In this document: piece by piece, positions 25,969 to 34,275 of the stretch
Layout: the number at the start of each line of letters is the position of its first letter
How positions within the stretch are numbered: position 1 is the stretch's first letter
Assembly: GCF_009765735.1 (NCBI RefSeq)
Contig: NZ_LMUW01000039.1
Coordinates: 1-42,068, forward strand
DNA: 42,068 nucleotides
Direction: 5' to 3'
From: Xenophilus sp. L33
GTDB lineage: Bacteria; Pseudomonadota; Gammaproteobacteria; Burkholderiales; Burkholderiaceae_C
The notes under the pieces: model-generated
Told to the model about the DNA's origin: nothing
Seen by the model: only the letters and a program-made list of their open reading frames with translations
The model's database searches: none
Program-made: the position numbers and the translations under genes

Positions 25969-26621
25969 CAGGCTTCTTCCGGGTCGACGGCCGGCCGGTC
26001 GGCCTCGGGCACCATGCAGTTGGCCATCGGATCGAGATCCTCCAGTTCGGGCCAGTCGGGATAGGAGGCCAGGCGCTCGCGGAACACCTCCACGTGCCGG
26101 GCCAGCTCTTCGGGCGGCGCGCTGCGGGCGCCGTGGAACATCAGCGGCGGCAGGAAGCGCATGCCGCACAGCGCCGCGGTCTGCTCGTAGGGCGGCAGGA
26201 AGGCGTCGAAGAAGTAGCGGTTGTAGCTGGACGGGTGGTAGCTGGTCTCGGGGCCGCCGGTGGTCGCCACCAGCCAGAAATCCTTGCCCACCAGCGCCCG
26301 GCCGCCGACGCCGTAGGCCCAGCCGTAGTCGAGCACGTCGTCGATCCAGAGCTTCTGGAGCGCCGGCATCGAATACCACTGGATCGGGTGCAGCAGCACC
26401 AGCAGGTCGGCCCGCGCCACCCGCGCCTGCTCGGCCTTGATGTTGATCGCGTAGTCGGGGTAGGTGTCGTAGAGGTCGTTGACCTCGACGCCGGGCGTGG
26501 CCTGCGCCGCCTTCAGCAACTGCAGGTTGACCCGCGATTCGCGCCAGTGCGGGTGCGCGGCGATCACGTAGATGCGGGGAGTTTTCTTCGTGCTGTCGGT
26601 GGGCGCCATGGGAGCGAACAT
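25968..26621 (-). CDS. kefF: KefF-type NAD(P)H:quinone oxidoreductase, Kef ancillary protein
   Basis: 217 residues of the flavodoxin-like NQO1/KefF/MdaB family: IYVIAAHPHWRESRVNLQLLKAA at the FMN/FAD phosphate site, NDLYDTYPDYAINIKAEQ, LLVLLHPIQWYSMPALQKLWIDDVLDYGWAYGVGG (the family core), and LVATTGGPETSYHPSSYNRYFF. KefF binds KefC and is needed for full efflux activity, besides reducing quinones. The stop overlaps the kefC start, which supports the pairing. The ATG at 26621 is preceded by GGAG at 6 bases; the ATG at 26609 (MAPTDS) is an alternative. The gene diverges from the ParA-like gene, with 55 bases between. Confidence 0.88.
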   Translation of the reverse strand: MFAPMAPTDSTKKTPRIYVIAAHPHWRESRVNLQLLKAAQATPGVEVNDLYDTYPDYAINIKAEQARVARADLLVLLHPIQWYSMPALQKLWIDDVLDYGWAYGVGGRALVGKDFWLVATTGGPETSYHPSSYNRYFFDAFLPPYEQTAALCGMRFLPPLMFHGARSAPPEELARHVEVFRERLASYPDWPELEDLDPMANCMVPEADRPAVDPEEA

Positions 26622-26676
26622 AACGCACTCCGCGCACGGCTACCATGGCGCCTGTTCCAAAATCGAGGAGCTTCTC

Positions 26677-27297
26677 ATGCCGGTGGTCCTGGTCGCCAAT
26701 CCGAAGGGCGGCGTTGGCAAATCCACGCTCGCCACGAACATCGCGGGTTACTTCGCCAGCCGCGGCCACGCGGTGATGCTGGGCGACATCGACCGCCAGC
26801 AGTCCGCGAAGCTGTGGCTCGGCCTCCGGCCGCCGCAAGCGCGCGAGATCAAGAGCTGGGACGCTTCCGAGGACGGCAGCGTGGTGCGGCCGCCGCGCGG
26901 CGCCACCCACGCGGTCATCGACAGCCCGGCCGGCCTGCACGGCTCGCGCTTCAAGGAAGCGCTGGCGCTGGCCGACCAGGTGGTGGTGCCGCTGCAGCCG
27001 AGCATCTTCGACATCTACGCCACCCGCGACTTCCTCGACAAGCTGCTGGCCAACCGCCACGCCGGCAAGACCCGCATCGGCCTGGTCGAGATGCGGGTGC
27101 ACGCCCGCACGCTGGCGGCCGAGCGGCTGCGCGAATTCGTCGCCGGCCTCGGCGTGCCGGTGCTCGGCGAGCTGCGCGACACCCAGAACTACGTCCAGCT
27201 GGCCGCCCGCGGCCTGACCCTGTTCGACATCGCGCCCGGCCGGGTCCAGCGCGACCTCGACCAGTGGAAGCCGATCTGCGAGTGGCTCGACAGCTGA
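26677..27297 (+). CDS. ParA-family ATPase (orphan, no ParB)
   Basis: 206 residues. The deviant Walker A is PKGGVGKSTLATN near residues 9-21, with the signature lysine of the ParA/MinD class. HAVMLGDIDRQQSAKLWLGLRPP supplies the A' region, and VIDSPAGLHGS is the Walker B strand. QVVVPLQPSIFDIYATRDFL is typical of the short ParA proteins. A strong GAGGAG lies 6 bases before the ATG. No ParB or centromere-like repeat is visible in the neighbourhood, so plasmid or chromosome segregation is not indicated; relatives position protein complexes or have no known function. The protein lacks an N-terminal HTH domain. It is probably monocistronic. Confidence 0.85.
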   Translation: MPVVLVANPKGGVGKSTLATNIAGYFASRGHAVMLGDIDRQQSAKLWLGLRPPQAREIKSWDASEDGSVVRPPRGATHAVIDSPAGLHGSRFKEALALADQVVVPLQPSIFDIYATRDFLDKLLANRHAGKTRIGLVEMRVHARTLAAERLREFVAGLGVPVLGELRDTQNYVQLAARGLTLFDIAPGRVQRDLDQWKPICEWLDS

Positions 27298-27376
27298 GCC
27301 CGACTGCAGGTTTTCCCGGGGGTCGCTTGTCCCGCCATGGACAGCGAGCGCAAACGGCGGACGCTAAAGTCGAACG

Positions 27377-27835
27377 ATGAAAAGAACCTTCCAGACCCTT
27401 CAGGACCTGGCCGCATGCGTCGGCCAGGAAGTCGCCGTCAGCGACTGGAGCACCGTCACCCAGCAGCAGGTGAACCAGTTCGCCGAAGCCACCGGCGACC
27501 ACCAGTGGATCCACGTCGACGTCGAGCGGGCCAAGGCCGGTCCCTTCGGCGGCCCGATCGCCCACGGCTTCCTGACGCTGTCGCTGATCCCGCTTTTCTA
27601 CGCCGACGCTTTCGACGTGGTCGAGTCGCGCATGGGCGTGAACTACGGATTGAACCGGGTCCGCTTCATGGCGCCGGTGCCGGTCGGCGGCCGCCTGCGC
27701 GGCCGCATGAAGCTGCTCACTGCCGAGCCGATCGCCAACGACGGCCTGCAGATGACCTGGGAAACCACCATCGAGCTCGAAGGCTCGCCGAAGCCGGCCT
27801 GCGTGGCCGAGTCGGTGGTCCGCCGCTTCAAGTAG
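27377..27835 (+). CDS. MaoC-family (R)-specific hydratase-like protein
   Basis: 152 residues, single hot-dog fold of the MaoC/PhaJ type. The hydratase 2 motif is seen as FAEATGDHQWIHVDVERAKAGPFGGPIAHGFLTLSLIP, which includes the catalytic Asp and His. The C-terminal half NYGLNRVRFMAPVPVGGRLRGRMKLL is typical. It would hydrate trans-2-enoyl-CoA to the (R)-3-hydroxy form or act on a related acyl thioester. It stands alone on the plus strand, 79 bases after the ParA-like gene, convergent with trmL (16-base gap). Its substrate range, and any link to the catabolic operon, cannot be told from sequence. Confidence 0.87.
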   Translation: MKRTFQTLQDLAACVGQEVAVSDWSTVTQQQVNQFAEATGDHQWIHVDVERAKAGPFGGPIAHGFLTLSLIPLFYADAFDVVESRMGVNYGLNRVRFMAPVPVGGRLRGRMKLLTAEPIANDGLQMTWETTIELEGSPKPACVAESVVRRFK

Positions 27836-27851
27836 GCCGGCGGCCCGGCGT

Positions 27852-28313
27852 TCAGCCGAAGCCGTTCTGCCGCCAGGCCTCGAACACCGTCACCGCGACC
27901 GCGTTCGACAGGTTCAGGCTGCGCTGGCCGGCGCGCATCGGCAGGCGCAGGCGCTGCGAGGGCGGGAAGCTCTCGCGCAATTCGGGCGCGAGGCCGCGCG
28001 TCTCGGAGCCGAACACCAGCCAGTCGCCCGGCCGGAAGGCGATGTCGTGGGCCGGCTGCGAGCCGTGCGTGGTGAGCGCGAACATGCGGTCGACCGGCGG
28101 CTGTCGCGCTTCCAGCAACGCCGCCCAGCTCGCATGGCGCAGCACCTGCGCATATTCGTGATAGTCGAGACCGGCGCGCCGCAGCAGCCGGTCGTCCATC
28201 GAGAAGCCCAGCGGCTCGACCAGGTGCAGGGTGCAGCCGGTGTTGGCCGCCAGCCGGATCACGTTGCCGGTGTTGGGCGGAATCTCGGGCTCGACCAGGA
28301 CGATATGGAACAT
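27852..28313 (-). CDS. trmL: tRNA (cytidine(34)-2'-O)-methyltransferase TrmL
   Basis: 153 residues, a minimal SPOUT methyltransferase. Motifs in order: MFHIVLVEPEIPPNTGNVIRLAANTGCTLHLVEPLGF (N-terminal signature with NTGN), then DWLVFGSETRGLAPEL (motif 2), then LPMRAGQRSLNLSNAVAVTVFEAWRQ (motif 3, which forms the knot and binds SAM). It methylates the wobble ribose of certain leucine tRNAs. The length matches the E. coli protein (157). I start at the ATG at 28313, where the family signature begins. The gene follows the ComF-family gene by 19 bases and is likely co-transcribed with it. Confidence 0.92.
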   Translation of the reverse strand: MFHIVLVEPEIPPNTGNVIRLAANTGCTLHLVEPLGFSMDDRLLRRAGLDYHEYAQVLRHASWAALLEARQPPVDRMFALTTHGSQPAHDIAFRPGDWLVFGSETRGLAPELRESFPPSQRLRLPMRAGQRSLNLSNAVAVTVFEAWRQNGFG

Positions 28314-28332
28314 CGCTCGATTGTCGGGCGCT

Positions 28333-29058
28333 TCATTCCGGCCGGTCGGTGCGCGCCAGCACGATCGCCGTGATGCGCGCGGCACCGGCCGCCCGCAGCA
28401 CCGACGCGGCCGCGAACAGCGAGGCGCCGCTGGTCATCACGTCGTCGACCAGCAGCAGGCGTCGCCCGCGCACCGCGTCGGGCCGCCGCGGATCGAGCGC
28501 GAAGGCGCCTTCGAGGTTGCGCAGGCGCTCCTGGCGCTCGAGGCCGCTCTGGGCCGGCGTCTCGCGGGTGCGCAGGAGCAGGGCGGGGTCGGCCTTGCGG
28601 GCGTCCAGCCGGCGCGCCAGTTCGTGCGCCTGGTTGAAGCCGCGCTGGCGCAGCCGCCCGGCGGACAGCGGCATCGGCAGGATCAGCTCGGCCTCCTCGA
28701 TCGCCGGCTCGGCCCAGGGCACGCTGCGCATCAGGGCCGCCAGCGGCGCGGCCCGTCCGGGATCGCCGCGGAACTTGAATTCGGCGATGCGCCCCGGCCA
28801 GGGCCAGGCATAGGCGCAAGCGGCCAGGCAGGCGTCCAGCGGCGGCGGCCGGGCGCTGCATTCGGCGCAGCGCTCGATGCCCGGGGCCAGCGGGATGGCG
28901 CAGGTCGGGCAGCGCGGCTCGGGCGCGGCGAAGCGCGCCACGCAGGCACCGCACAGCGCCTGCGACGGCCAGGCGTGGCAGACCGCGCACTGGCTGGGCA
29001 AGCGCGCCAGCAGCGAAGTGAACATCGAAAAGGGCCGTCCGGGCCGACGGCTGAGCAT
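28333..29058 (-). CDS. ComF family phosphoribosyltransferase-like protein
   Basis: 241 residues. The N-terminal half carries zinc-type cysteine pairs (CAVC, CGAC, CPTC, CAEC), then a double-strand region ending in FKFRGDPGRAAPLAALM. The second half is a phosphoribosyltransferase fold: ILPMPLSAGRLRQRGFNQAHELAR and the PRPP-binding loop LLLVDDVMTSGASLFAAASVLR. ComF proteins support DNA uptake in competent bacteria, and relatives (GntX) are needed for using extracellular DNA. A GTG directly precedes the chosen ATG. The ATG at 29025 (MFTSLLARLPSQCAVC) is a serious alternative because the promoter-like sequence lies so close. The gene diverges from the methyltransferase homologue, 22 bases apart. 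Confidence 0.85.
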   Translation of the reverse strand: MLSRRPGRPFSMFTSLLARLPSQCAVCHAWPSQALCGACVARFAAPEPRCPTCAIPLAPGIERCAECSARPPPLDACLAACAYAWPWPGRIAEFKFRGDPGRAAPLAALMRSVPWAEPAIEEAELILPMPLSAGRLRQRGFNQAHELARRLDARKADPALLLRTRETPAQSGLERQERLRNLEGAFALDPRRPDAVRGRRLLLVDDVMTSGASLFAAASVLRAAGAARITAIVLARTDRPE

Positions 29059-29063
29059 CACTC

Positions 29064-29071
29064 AATATACT
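29064..29071. promoter_or_regulatory. Shared AT-rich promoter-like box in the comF/methyltransferase gap
   Basis: The 22-base divergent gap contains AATATACT: TATACT (29066-29071) on the plus strand and TATATT (29069-29064) on the minus strand both resemble -10 boxes. Each lies within about 10 bases of an assigned start codon, so transcripts would be nearly leaderless unless starts lie further in. No clear -35 is seen on either side. Confidence 0.3.
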
Positions 29072-29080
29072 AGGCCACCC

Positions 29081-30016
29081 ATGTCCACCGACCCCGCCCG
29101 CCGCCCGCCGACCATCGACGCCACGGCGGCCACGCGATGGAGCCGCCTGCCGCCTTCTGCTCCGTCTTCAGGAGCGCCGCCGGCATCGCCCTGGCTGCAC
29201 GAGGAAATCGGCCGCCGCATGGAAGACCGGCTGCAGTGGATCAAGGCCAGGCCCCGCCACTGGGCCGACTGGGCGCCCCTGCGCGGCGGCCTGGAAGCCC
29301 ACGAGCGGGTGGCCCGGCGCTACCGCGACGCCACCGCCTTCGTCATCGACCCGCAGCCGATCCTGGCCGCCCCGACCGCCAAGGCCCTGACCGCACCCTG
29401 GTGGAGCGCCCGGCGCTGGCAGGGCGCGCAGCCCAGCTTCGAGGTGCCGCCGGAAGACGGCGTCGACCTGCTGTGGGCCAACATGGCGCTGCACATGGCG
29501 GCCGACCCGGAGGCACTGATCGCCCAGTGGCACGGCCGGGTCGCGACCGACGGCTTCCTGATGTTCTCCTGCCTCGGCCCCGACACGCTGCTCGAGTTGC
29601 GCGCGCTCTACCGCCGCCTCGGCTGGCCGCCCGCCAGCCACGAATTCACCGACATGCACGACTGGGGCGACATGCTGGTGCACGCCGGCTTCGCCGAACC
29701 GGTGATGGACATGGAGCGCATCGTGCTCACCTGGGGCAGCGCCGATGCCGCCCTGGCCGAACTGCGCACGCTGGGGCGCAACCTGCATCCGGCGCGCTTC
29801 GGTGGCCTGCGCGGCCGCGGCTGGCGCAGTCGACTGGCCGAGGCCTTGCCCGAGCTGGCGCCGGTCGCCGAAGGCGACGGACGTATCGCCATCACCTTCG
29901 AGGTCATCTACGGCCACGCCTTCAAGCCGGCCCAGAAGCTGGCCCTGGCGGCCGAGAGCGCGGTTTCGCTTCGTGAAATGAGGGCGATGCTGCAACGCGG
30001 CCGGCCCGGCGCCTGA
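29081..30016 (+). CDS. BioC-like SAM methyltransferase homologue with degenerate motif I
   Basis: 311 residues resembling the BioC / malonyl-ACP O-methyltransferase group: an N-terminal EEIGRRMEDRLQWIKARPRHWADWAPLRGGL helix region, then DGVDLLWANMALHMAADPEALIAQWHGRVATDGFLMFSCLGPDTLLELR (motifs II-III with the family's FSCLGPDTL) and EFTDMHDWGDMLVHAGFAEPVMDMERI. The glycine-rich SAM loop expected early in the fold (D-x-G-x-G-x-G) is missing: the segment after GGLEAHERVARRYRDATAFVIDPQP has no GxGxG. It may therefore bind SAM unusually or not be a methyltransferase. Starting at the ATG at 29081 leaves a low-complexity, proline-rich N-terminus. A role in biotin synthesis is only suggested by similarity; no other bio genes are near. 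Confidence 0.65.
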   Translation: MSTDPARRPPTIDATAATRWSRLPPSAPSSGAPPASPWLHEEIGRRMEDRLQWIKARPRHWADWAPLRGGLEAHERVARRYRDATAFVIDPQPILAAPTAKALTAPWWSARRWQGAQPSFEVPPEDGVDLLWANMALHMAADPEALIAQWHGRVATDGFLMFSCLGPDTLLELRALYRRLGWPPASHEFTDMHDWGDMLVHAGFAEPVMDMERIVLTWGSADAALAELRTLGRNLHPARFGGLRGRGWRSRLAEALPELAPVAEGDGRIAITFEVIYGHAFKPAQKLALAAESAVSLREMRAMLQRGRPGA

Positions 30017-30036
30017 GCGTCACTGTAATGACCCGC

Positions 30037-30042
30037 TACAAT
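30037..30042 (+). promoter_or_regulatory. Possible -10 box ahead of the cox operon
   Basis: TACAAT lies in the 122-base gap between the methyltransferase homologue and the DUF2244 gene, within a locally AT-richer stretch. The sequence 17 bases upstream (TGAGCG) is a poor -35. If real, it would start the long cox transcript about 90 bases before the DUF2244 start. Confidence 0.3.
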
Positions 30043-30138
30043 TCGCCGCTGCGTGAACTCCCGGGTATTGTCCCGTGATCGAAGCCTGCCCGAGACTTGT
30101 TCGGCTGGTGTCGGCGCACCGATTTGCTGAACTCGCCC

Positions 30139-30615
30139 GTGTCGAATTCCGTGTTTCGTTTTGCCACCGTTTCAGGCCAGAGCATCCATTGGTTCCTGAA
30201 GCGAAACTGCTCGGTGACGCCGAGCCAGCTGGGCTGGCTCTACGCGTCGCTTTGCGTCGTTTCGCTGGGCATCGGAACCGCCTTCTGGCTCATCGGCGCC
30301 CGCCTGGTCATGCCCTTCACCGGCCTCGAACTGGTGGCCGTGGGCATCGCCTTCATGCTCTACGCCCGCCACGCCACCGACGGCGAGAAGATCGCCCTGC
30401 AGGGCGGCCGCCTGGTGGTCGAACTCGAGAACGGCGGCCACTACGAGCGCACCGAATTCTTGCCGCATCAGGTACGGGTCGAGCCGCAGGACAGCGATCG
30501 CTCGCTGATCGAAGTCTCGGGTCAAGGTCGTTCGGTCAGGGTGGGGCGCTATGTACGCCCGGAGTTGCGCGCGGCGCTGGCGCGCGAGATCCGCATGGCA
30601 TTGCGCAGTGCCTGA
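30139..30615 (+). CDS. DUF2244 domain-containing membrane protein of the cox locus
   Basis: 158 residues if started at the GTG at 30139. It has FLKRNCSVTPSQLGWLYASLCVVSLGIGTAFWLIGARLVMPFTGLELVAVGIAFMLYARHATDGEKI, i.e. two membrane helices at about residues 30-75 with the N-S-T-P start motif of DUF2244. A soluble domain (VVELENGGHYERTEF...VEPQ, GRSVRVGRYVRPELRAALAREIRMAL) follows. The family is found directly upstream of cytochrome oxidase subunit II in many Proteobacteria; its role is not defined. No ATG is available: TTG at 30097 and GTG at 30151 are alternative starts. It lies 64 bases before ctaC. Confidence 0.82.
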   Translation: MSNSVFRFATVSGQSIHWFLKRNCSVTPSQLGWLYASLCVVSLGIGTAFWLIGARLVMPFTGLELVAVGIAFMLYARHATDGEKIALQGGRLVVELENGGHYERTEFLPHQVRVEPQDSDRSLIEVSGQGRSVRVGRYVRPELRAALAREIRMALRSA

Positions 30616-30679
30616 GGGGAGCAGGGCTGCCGCACCGTCGAGACCGGTGAGTTAACTGAAAATTGAAAAAGTAAACACG

Positions 30680-31864
30680 ATGAAGAGCAATTGGCGCAAC
30701 AAGTTCTGGCCGGCGAATCTGCTGTTGGCCGCCGGCGCGGCATTCAGCGGCGCAGCCCATGCGGTCAATGACCTGCCGGGTGGTCCCGGGGTGCGTCAGT
30801 TGAACCTGCCGGTCGGCGTCACCAAGATCTCGCAGGAGCAGTTCTTCCTGCACAACATGATGATGGTGCTGTGCACCGTCATCTTCGTGGCCGTGTTCGC
30901 GGTGATGTTCTATTCGATCTGGAAGCACCGCAAGTCGGTCGGGCACAAGGCCGCCAACTTCCATGAATCGGTGGTGGTCGAGGTCATCTGGACCATCGTG
31001 CCCTTCATCATCGTGATCCTGATGGCGCTGCCCGCGACCCGCGCGCTGGTGGCCATGAAGGACACCACCAACTCCGACCTCACGATCAAGACCACCGGCT
31101 ACCAGTGGAAGTGGGGCTACGACTACCTCAAGGGCGAAGGCGAGGGCATCTCCTTCATCTCGACCCTCGACAGCTCGCACCGCGCCCTGTCCAACGAAGG
31201 CGCCCGCGGCGACGTGCCGGACGACTACCTGCTCAAGGTCGACAACCCGCTGGTCGTGCCGGTCAACACCAAGGTCCGCATCATCACCACTGCCAACGAC
31301 GTGATCCACGCCTTCGCGGTGCAGTCGCTCGGCATCCAGCAGGACGCGATCCCCGGCTTCGTGCGCGACACCTGGTTCCGCGCCGAGCAGGTCGGCGACT
31401 ACTACGGCCAGTGCGCCAAGCTCTGCGGCAAGGAACATTCCTTCATGCCGATCCACGTCAAGGTGGTCTCGGCCGCCGACTACACCAGCTGGGTCGACAC
31501 CAAGCGCAAGGAAGCCGCCGCCAAGCTCGACGATCCGACCAAGGTCTGGACCCTTCCCGACATCATGGCCCGCGGCGAGAAGGTCTACGCCGCCAACTGC
31601 GCCGCCTGCCACCAGGCCAACGGCAAGGGCGGCGGCCCGATCAAGCCGCTCGACGGCTCGGCGGTGGTGCTCGACGCCAACCACGGCAACCAGATCGACA
31701 CGGTGCTCAACGGCCGGGTCGACAAGGGCATGCCGTCCTGGAAGGCGCTGAGCGACACCGACATCGCCGCCGTCATCAGCTTCACGAAGAACAACTGGTC
31801 GAACAAGACCGGCCAGCTCGTCCAGCCCGCCGAAGTGCTGGCCGAACGCGCCAAGATGAAATAA
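30680..31864 (+). CDS. ctaC: Cytochrome c oxidase subunit II with fused cytochrome c domain
   Basis: 394 residues. A signal-like N-terminus (MKSNWRNKFWPANLLLAAGAAFSGAAHA) is followed by two membrane helices, at about residues 60-80 and 100-125. The periplasmic cupredoxin domain carries the CuA site: His in DVIHAFAV, then C-A-K-L-C-G-K-E-H-S-F-M. A C-terminal class I cytochrome c domain carries C307-A-A-C310-H311, with GMPSWKALSD supplying the methionine. This makes it a caa3-like subunit II that can accept electrons through its own haem. It is the second gene of the locus and is followed by ctaD 9 bases later. No strong Shine-Dalgarno is seen before the ATG. Confidence 0.95.
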   Translation: MKSNWRNKFWPANLLLAAGAAFSGAAHAVNDLPGGPGVRQLNLPVGVTKISQEQFFLHNMMMVLCTVIFVAVFAVMFYSIWKHRKSVGHKAANFHESVVVEVIWTIVPFIIVILMALPATRALVAMKDTTNSDLTIKTTGYQWKWGYDYLKGEGEGISFISTLDSSHRALSNEGARGDVPDDYLLKVDNPLVVPVNTKVRIITTANDVIHAFAVQSLGIQQDAIPGFVRDTWFRAEQVGDYYGQCAKLCGKEHSFMPIHVKVVSAADYTSWVDTKRKEAAAKLDDPTKVWTLPDIMARGEKVYAANCAACHQANGKGGGPIKPLDGSAVVLDANHGNQIDTVLNGRVDKGMPSWKALSDTDIAAVISFTKNNWSNKTGQLVQPAEVLAERAKMK

Positions 31865-31873
31865 GGAACACCC

Positions 31874-33508
31874 ATGAGCGCAGTCCTCGACCCCCACGGC
31901 CCGGCCGGCCACGGCGATCACGCCCACGACGAGCATCATGGCGCCCCGACCGGCTGGCGCCGCTGGGTGTTCGCGACCAACCACAAGGACATCGGCACGC
32001 TGTACCTGCTGTTCAGCCTGACCATGTTCATGATCGGCGGCATCCTGGCGCTGATGATCCGCGCCGAGTTGTTCCAGCCCGGGCTGCAGTTCCTGAACCC
32101 CGAGCTGTTCAACCAGTTCACCACGATGCACGGGCTGATCATGGTGTTCGGCGCGATCATGCCGGCCTTCGTGGGCTTCGCGAACTGGATGGTGCCGCTG
32201 CAGATCGGCGCCTCCGACATGGCCTTCGCGCGGATGAACAACTTCAGCTTCTGGCTGCTGATCCCGGCCGCGCTGATGCTGGTCGGCTCGTTCTTCATGC
32301 CGGGCGGCGCGCCGTCGACCGGCTGGACGCTCTACGCACCGCTGACCCTGCAGATGGGCCCCTCGATGGACGCCGGCATCTTCGCGATGCACATCATGGG
32401 CGCCTCGTCGATCATGGGCTCGATCAACATCATCGTCACCATCCTCAACATGCGCGCGCCCGGCATGACGCTCATGAAGATGCCGATGTTCTGCTGGACC
32501 TGGCTCATCACCGCCTACCTCCTGATCGCCGTGATGCCGGTGCTCGCGGGCGCCATCACGATGACGCTGACCGACCGCCACTTCGGCACCAGCTTCTTCA
32601 ACCCTGCCGGCGGCGGCGACCCGGTGATGTACCAGCACATCTTCTGGTTCTTCGGCCACCCCGAGGTCTACATCATGATCCTGCCGGCCTTCGGCATCAT
32701 CAGCCAGATCGTGCCGGCCTTCGCCCGCAAGCGGCTCTTCGGCTATGCGTCGATGGTCTACGCCACCTCGTCGATCGCGATCCTGTCGTTCATCGTCTGG
32801 GCGCACCACATGTTCACCTCGGGCATGCCGCTGACCGGGCAGCTCTTCTTCATGTACGCGACGATGCTGATCGCGGTGCCGACGGCGGTGAAGATCTTCA
32901 ACTGGATCGCCACCATGTGGCAGGGCTCGATGACCTTCGAGACCCCGATGCTGTTCGCGGTCGGCTTCATCTTCGTGTTCACCATGGGCGGCTTCAGCGG
33001 CCTGATCCTGGCGGTCGCGCCGATCGACATCCAACTGCACGACACCTACTACGTGGTGGCCCACTTCCACTACGTGCTGGTGGCCGGCTCGCTCTACGCG
33101 ATGTTCGCCGGCTTCTACTACTGGTCGCCGAAGTGGACCGGCGTGATGTACAACGAGACGCGCGGCAAGATCCACTTCTGGTGGTCGCTGATCTCCTTCA
33201 ACGTCACCTTCTTCCCGATGCATTTCCTGGGTCTGGCCGGCATGCCGCGTCGCTATGCCGACTACCCGATGCAGTTCGCCGACTTCAATGCGGTGGCCTC
33301 GGTGGGCGCCTTCTTCTTCGGCTTCGCGCAGGTCTACTTCTTCTTCTGGATCGTGCTGCCGGTGATGCGCGGCAAGGGCGAGCCGGCACCGCAGAAGCCG
33401 TGGGAAGCCGCCGAAGGCCTGGAATGGGAAGTGCCGTCGCCGGCGCCCTTCCACACCTTCGAGACGCCGCCGCGCCTGGACGCGACCGCGACCCGCGTGA
33501 TCGGCTGA
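31874..33508 (+). CDS. ctaD: Cytochrome c oxidase subunit I
   Basis: 544 residues, twelve membrane helices. The haem-a and haem-a3/CuB histidines lie in [35 protein letters not shown] (the cross-linked His-Tyr unit), [12 protein letters not shown], and [25 protein letters not shown] histidine-rich start ([19 protein letters not shown]) precedes the [21 protein letters not shown] family opening. It is an A-type haem-copper oxidase core that reduces oxygen to water and pumps protons. AAGGAA lies just before the ATG. The stop (TGAGGAG) doubles as the ribosome site for the 36-residue ORF downstream. Confidence 0.97.
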   Translation: MSAVLDPHGPAGHGDHAHDEHHGAPTGWRRWVFATNHKDIGTLYLLFSLTMFMIGGILALMIRAELFQPGLQFLNPELFNQFTTMHGLIMVFGAIMPAFVGFANWMVPLQIGASDMAFARMNNFSFWLLIPAALMLVGSFFMPGGAPSTGWTLYAPLTLQMGPSMDAGIFAMHIMGASSIMGSINIIVTILNMRAPGMTLMKMPMFCWTWLITAYLLIAVMPVLAGAITMTLTDRHFGTSFFNPAGGGDPVMYQHIFWFFGHPEVYIMILPAFGIISQIVPAFARKRLFGYASMVYATSSIAILSFIVWAHHMFTSGMPLTGQLFFMYATMLIAVPTAVKIFNWIATMWQGSMTFETPMLFAVGFIFVFTMGGFSGLILAVAPIDIQLHDTYYVVAHFHYVLVAGSLYAMFAGFYYWSPKWTGVMYNETRGKIHFWWSLISFNVTFFPMHFLGLAGMPRRYADYPMQFADFNAVASVGAFFFGFAQVYFFFWIVLPVMRGKGEPAPQKPWEAAEGLEWEVPSPAPFHTFETPPRLDATATRVIG

Positions 33509-33519
33509 GGAGCAGGCGC

Positions 33520-33630
33520 TTGATCACTCCCGAGCAAAAGAAGGCCAACCGGCGCATGGGGCTCACGCTGGCCTCGATCGCGGTGATCTTCTTCATCGGC
33601 TTCATCGTTCGCACGGTGCTGGTCCACTAG
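33520..33630 (+). CDS. Cytochrome oxidase small assembly protein, TTG start
   Basis: 36 residues from a TTG at 33520: polar N-terminus ITPEQKKANRRMGL, then one membrane helix (LASIAVIFFIGFIVRTVLV). GGAG overlapping the ctaD stop lies 7 bases before the TTG, and the frame is open only for this short protein. The same kind of tiny protein, beginning TPEQKK-N and located between ctaD and ctaG, is annotated in Comamonadaceae as a cytochrome oxidase small assembly protein, so the position fits. It probably sits in the inner membrane. It ends 9 bases before ctaG. Too short for ordinary gene finders. Confidence 0.75.
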   Translation: MITPEQKKANRRMGLTLASIAVIFFIGFIVRTVLVH

Positions 33631-33639
33631 GGCGAAGAC

Positions 33640-34275
33640 ATGGGCATCGCCGCACGCCTGCGCCGCGAGAACGTCCGCATGACCGGCAAGCTGCTGGTCG
33701 TGGCCGCCGGCATGTTCGGCTTCGGCTATGCGCTGGTGCCGCTCTACCGCGCCATCTGCGCGGCCACCGGCACCAACATCCTGGCGGTGTCCGAGCTGCA
33801 GGTGCCGGGCGGCGCGACCGGCGGCAAGGACGTGCGGGTGCCCGACAACACCCAGGTCGACATGAGCCGCACGATCACGGTCGAGTTCGATGCCAACGCG
33901 CGCGGCCTCTGGGAATTCCATCCGGCGGTGCGGTCGGTGCAGGTCCATCCGGGCGAGCTGGCCACCGTGATGTACGAGTTCCAGAACACCCAGGACCGCC
34001 GCATGGCGGCCCAGGCGATCCCGAGCTACGCGCCGCAGGAAGCCGAGCGCTACTTCAACAAGCTGCAGTGCTTCTGCTTCAACCAGTACACGCTGGACCC
34101 GGGCGAGAAGAAGGAATGGCCGGTGGTCTTCCTGGTCGACCCGAAGATCTCCAAGGACGTGAAGACGATCACGCTGTCCTATACCTTCTTCGAGGTCGGC
34201 GGCAGGACGCCGCCGCCGCCCGTGACAGGGCCCAGCGCCGCCGTGGCGTCGCCAGCGAAGGAGCCGGTCTCTTGA
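33640..34275 (+). CDS. ctaG: Cytochrome c oxidase assembly protein CtaG/Cox11
   Basis: 211 residues. One N-terminal membrane helix (about residues 12-32, KLLVVAAGMFGFGYALVPLY) ends in LYRAICAATG, a family-conserved site. The periplasmic immunoglobulin-like domain has the copper motif C144-F-C146-F in KLQCFCFNQYTLDPGE, and PVVFLVDP. Cox11 inserts CuB into subunit I. It is located between the small assembly ORF and the DUF2970 gene, overlapping the latter's TTG start by 4 bases (TTGA). The C-terminal tail (GGRTPPPPVTGPSAAVASPAKEPVS) is low complexity. Confidence 0.95.
   Translation: MGIAARLRRENVRMTGKLLVVAAGMFGFGYALVPLYRAICAATGTNILAVSELQVPGGATGGKDVRVPDNTQVDMSRTITVEFDANARGLWEFHPAVRSVQVHPGELATVMYEFQNTQDRRMAAQAIPSYAPQEAERYFNKLQCFCFNQYTLDPGEKKEWPVVFLVDPKISKDVKTITLSYTFFEVGGRTPPPPVTGPSAAVASPAKEPVS

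Noticed and set aside
30536..33454. Minus-strand open frame of 972 codons opposite ctaC and ctaD
   Set aside because: Composition dominated by H, R, D and E repeats is the antisense echo of membrane-protein codons; the plus strand encodes well-recognised oxidase subunits.
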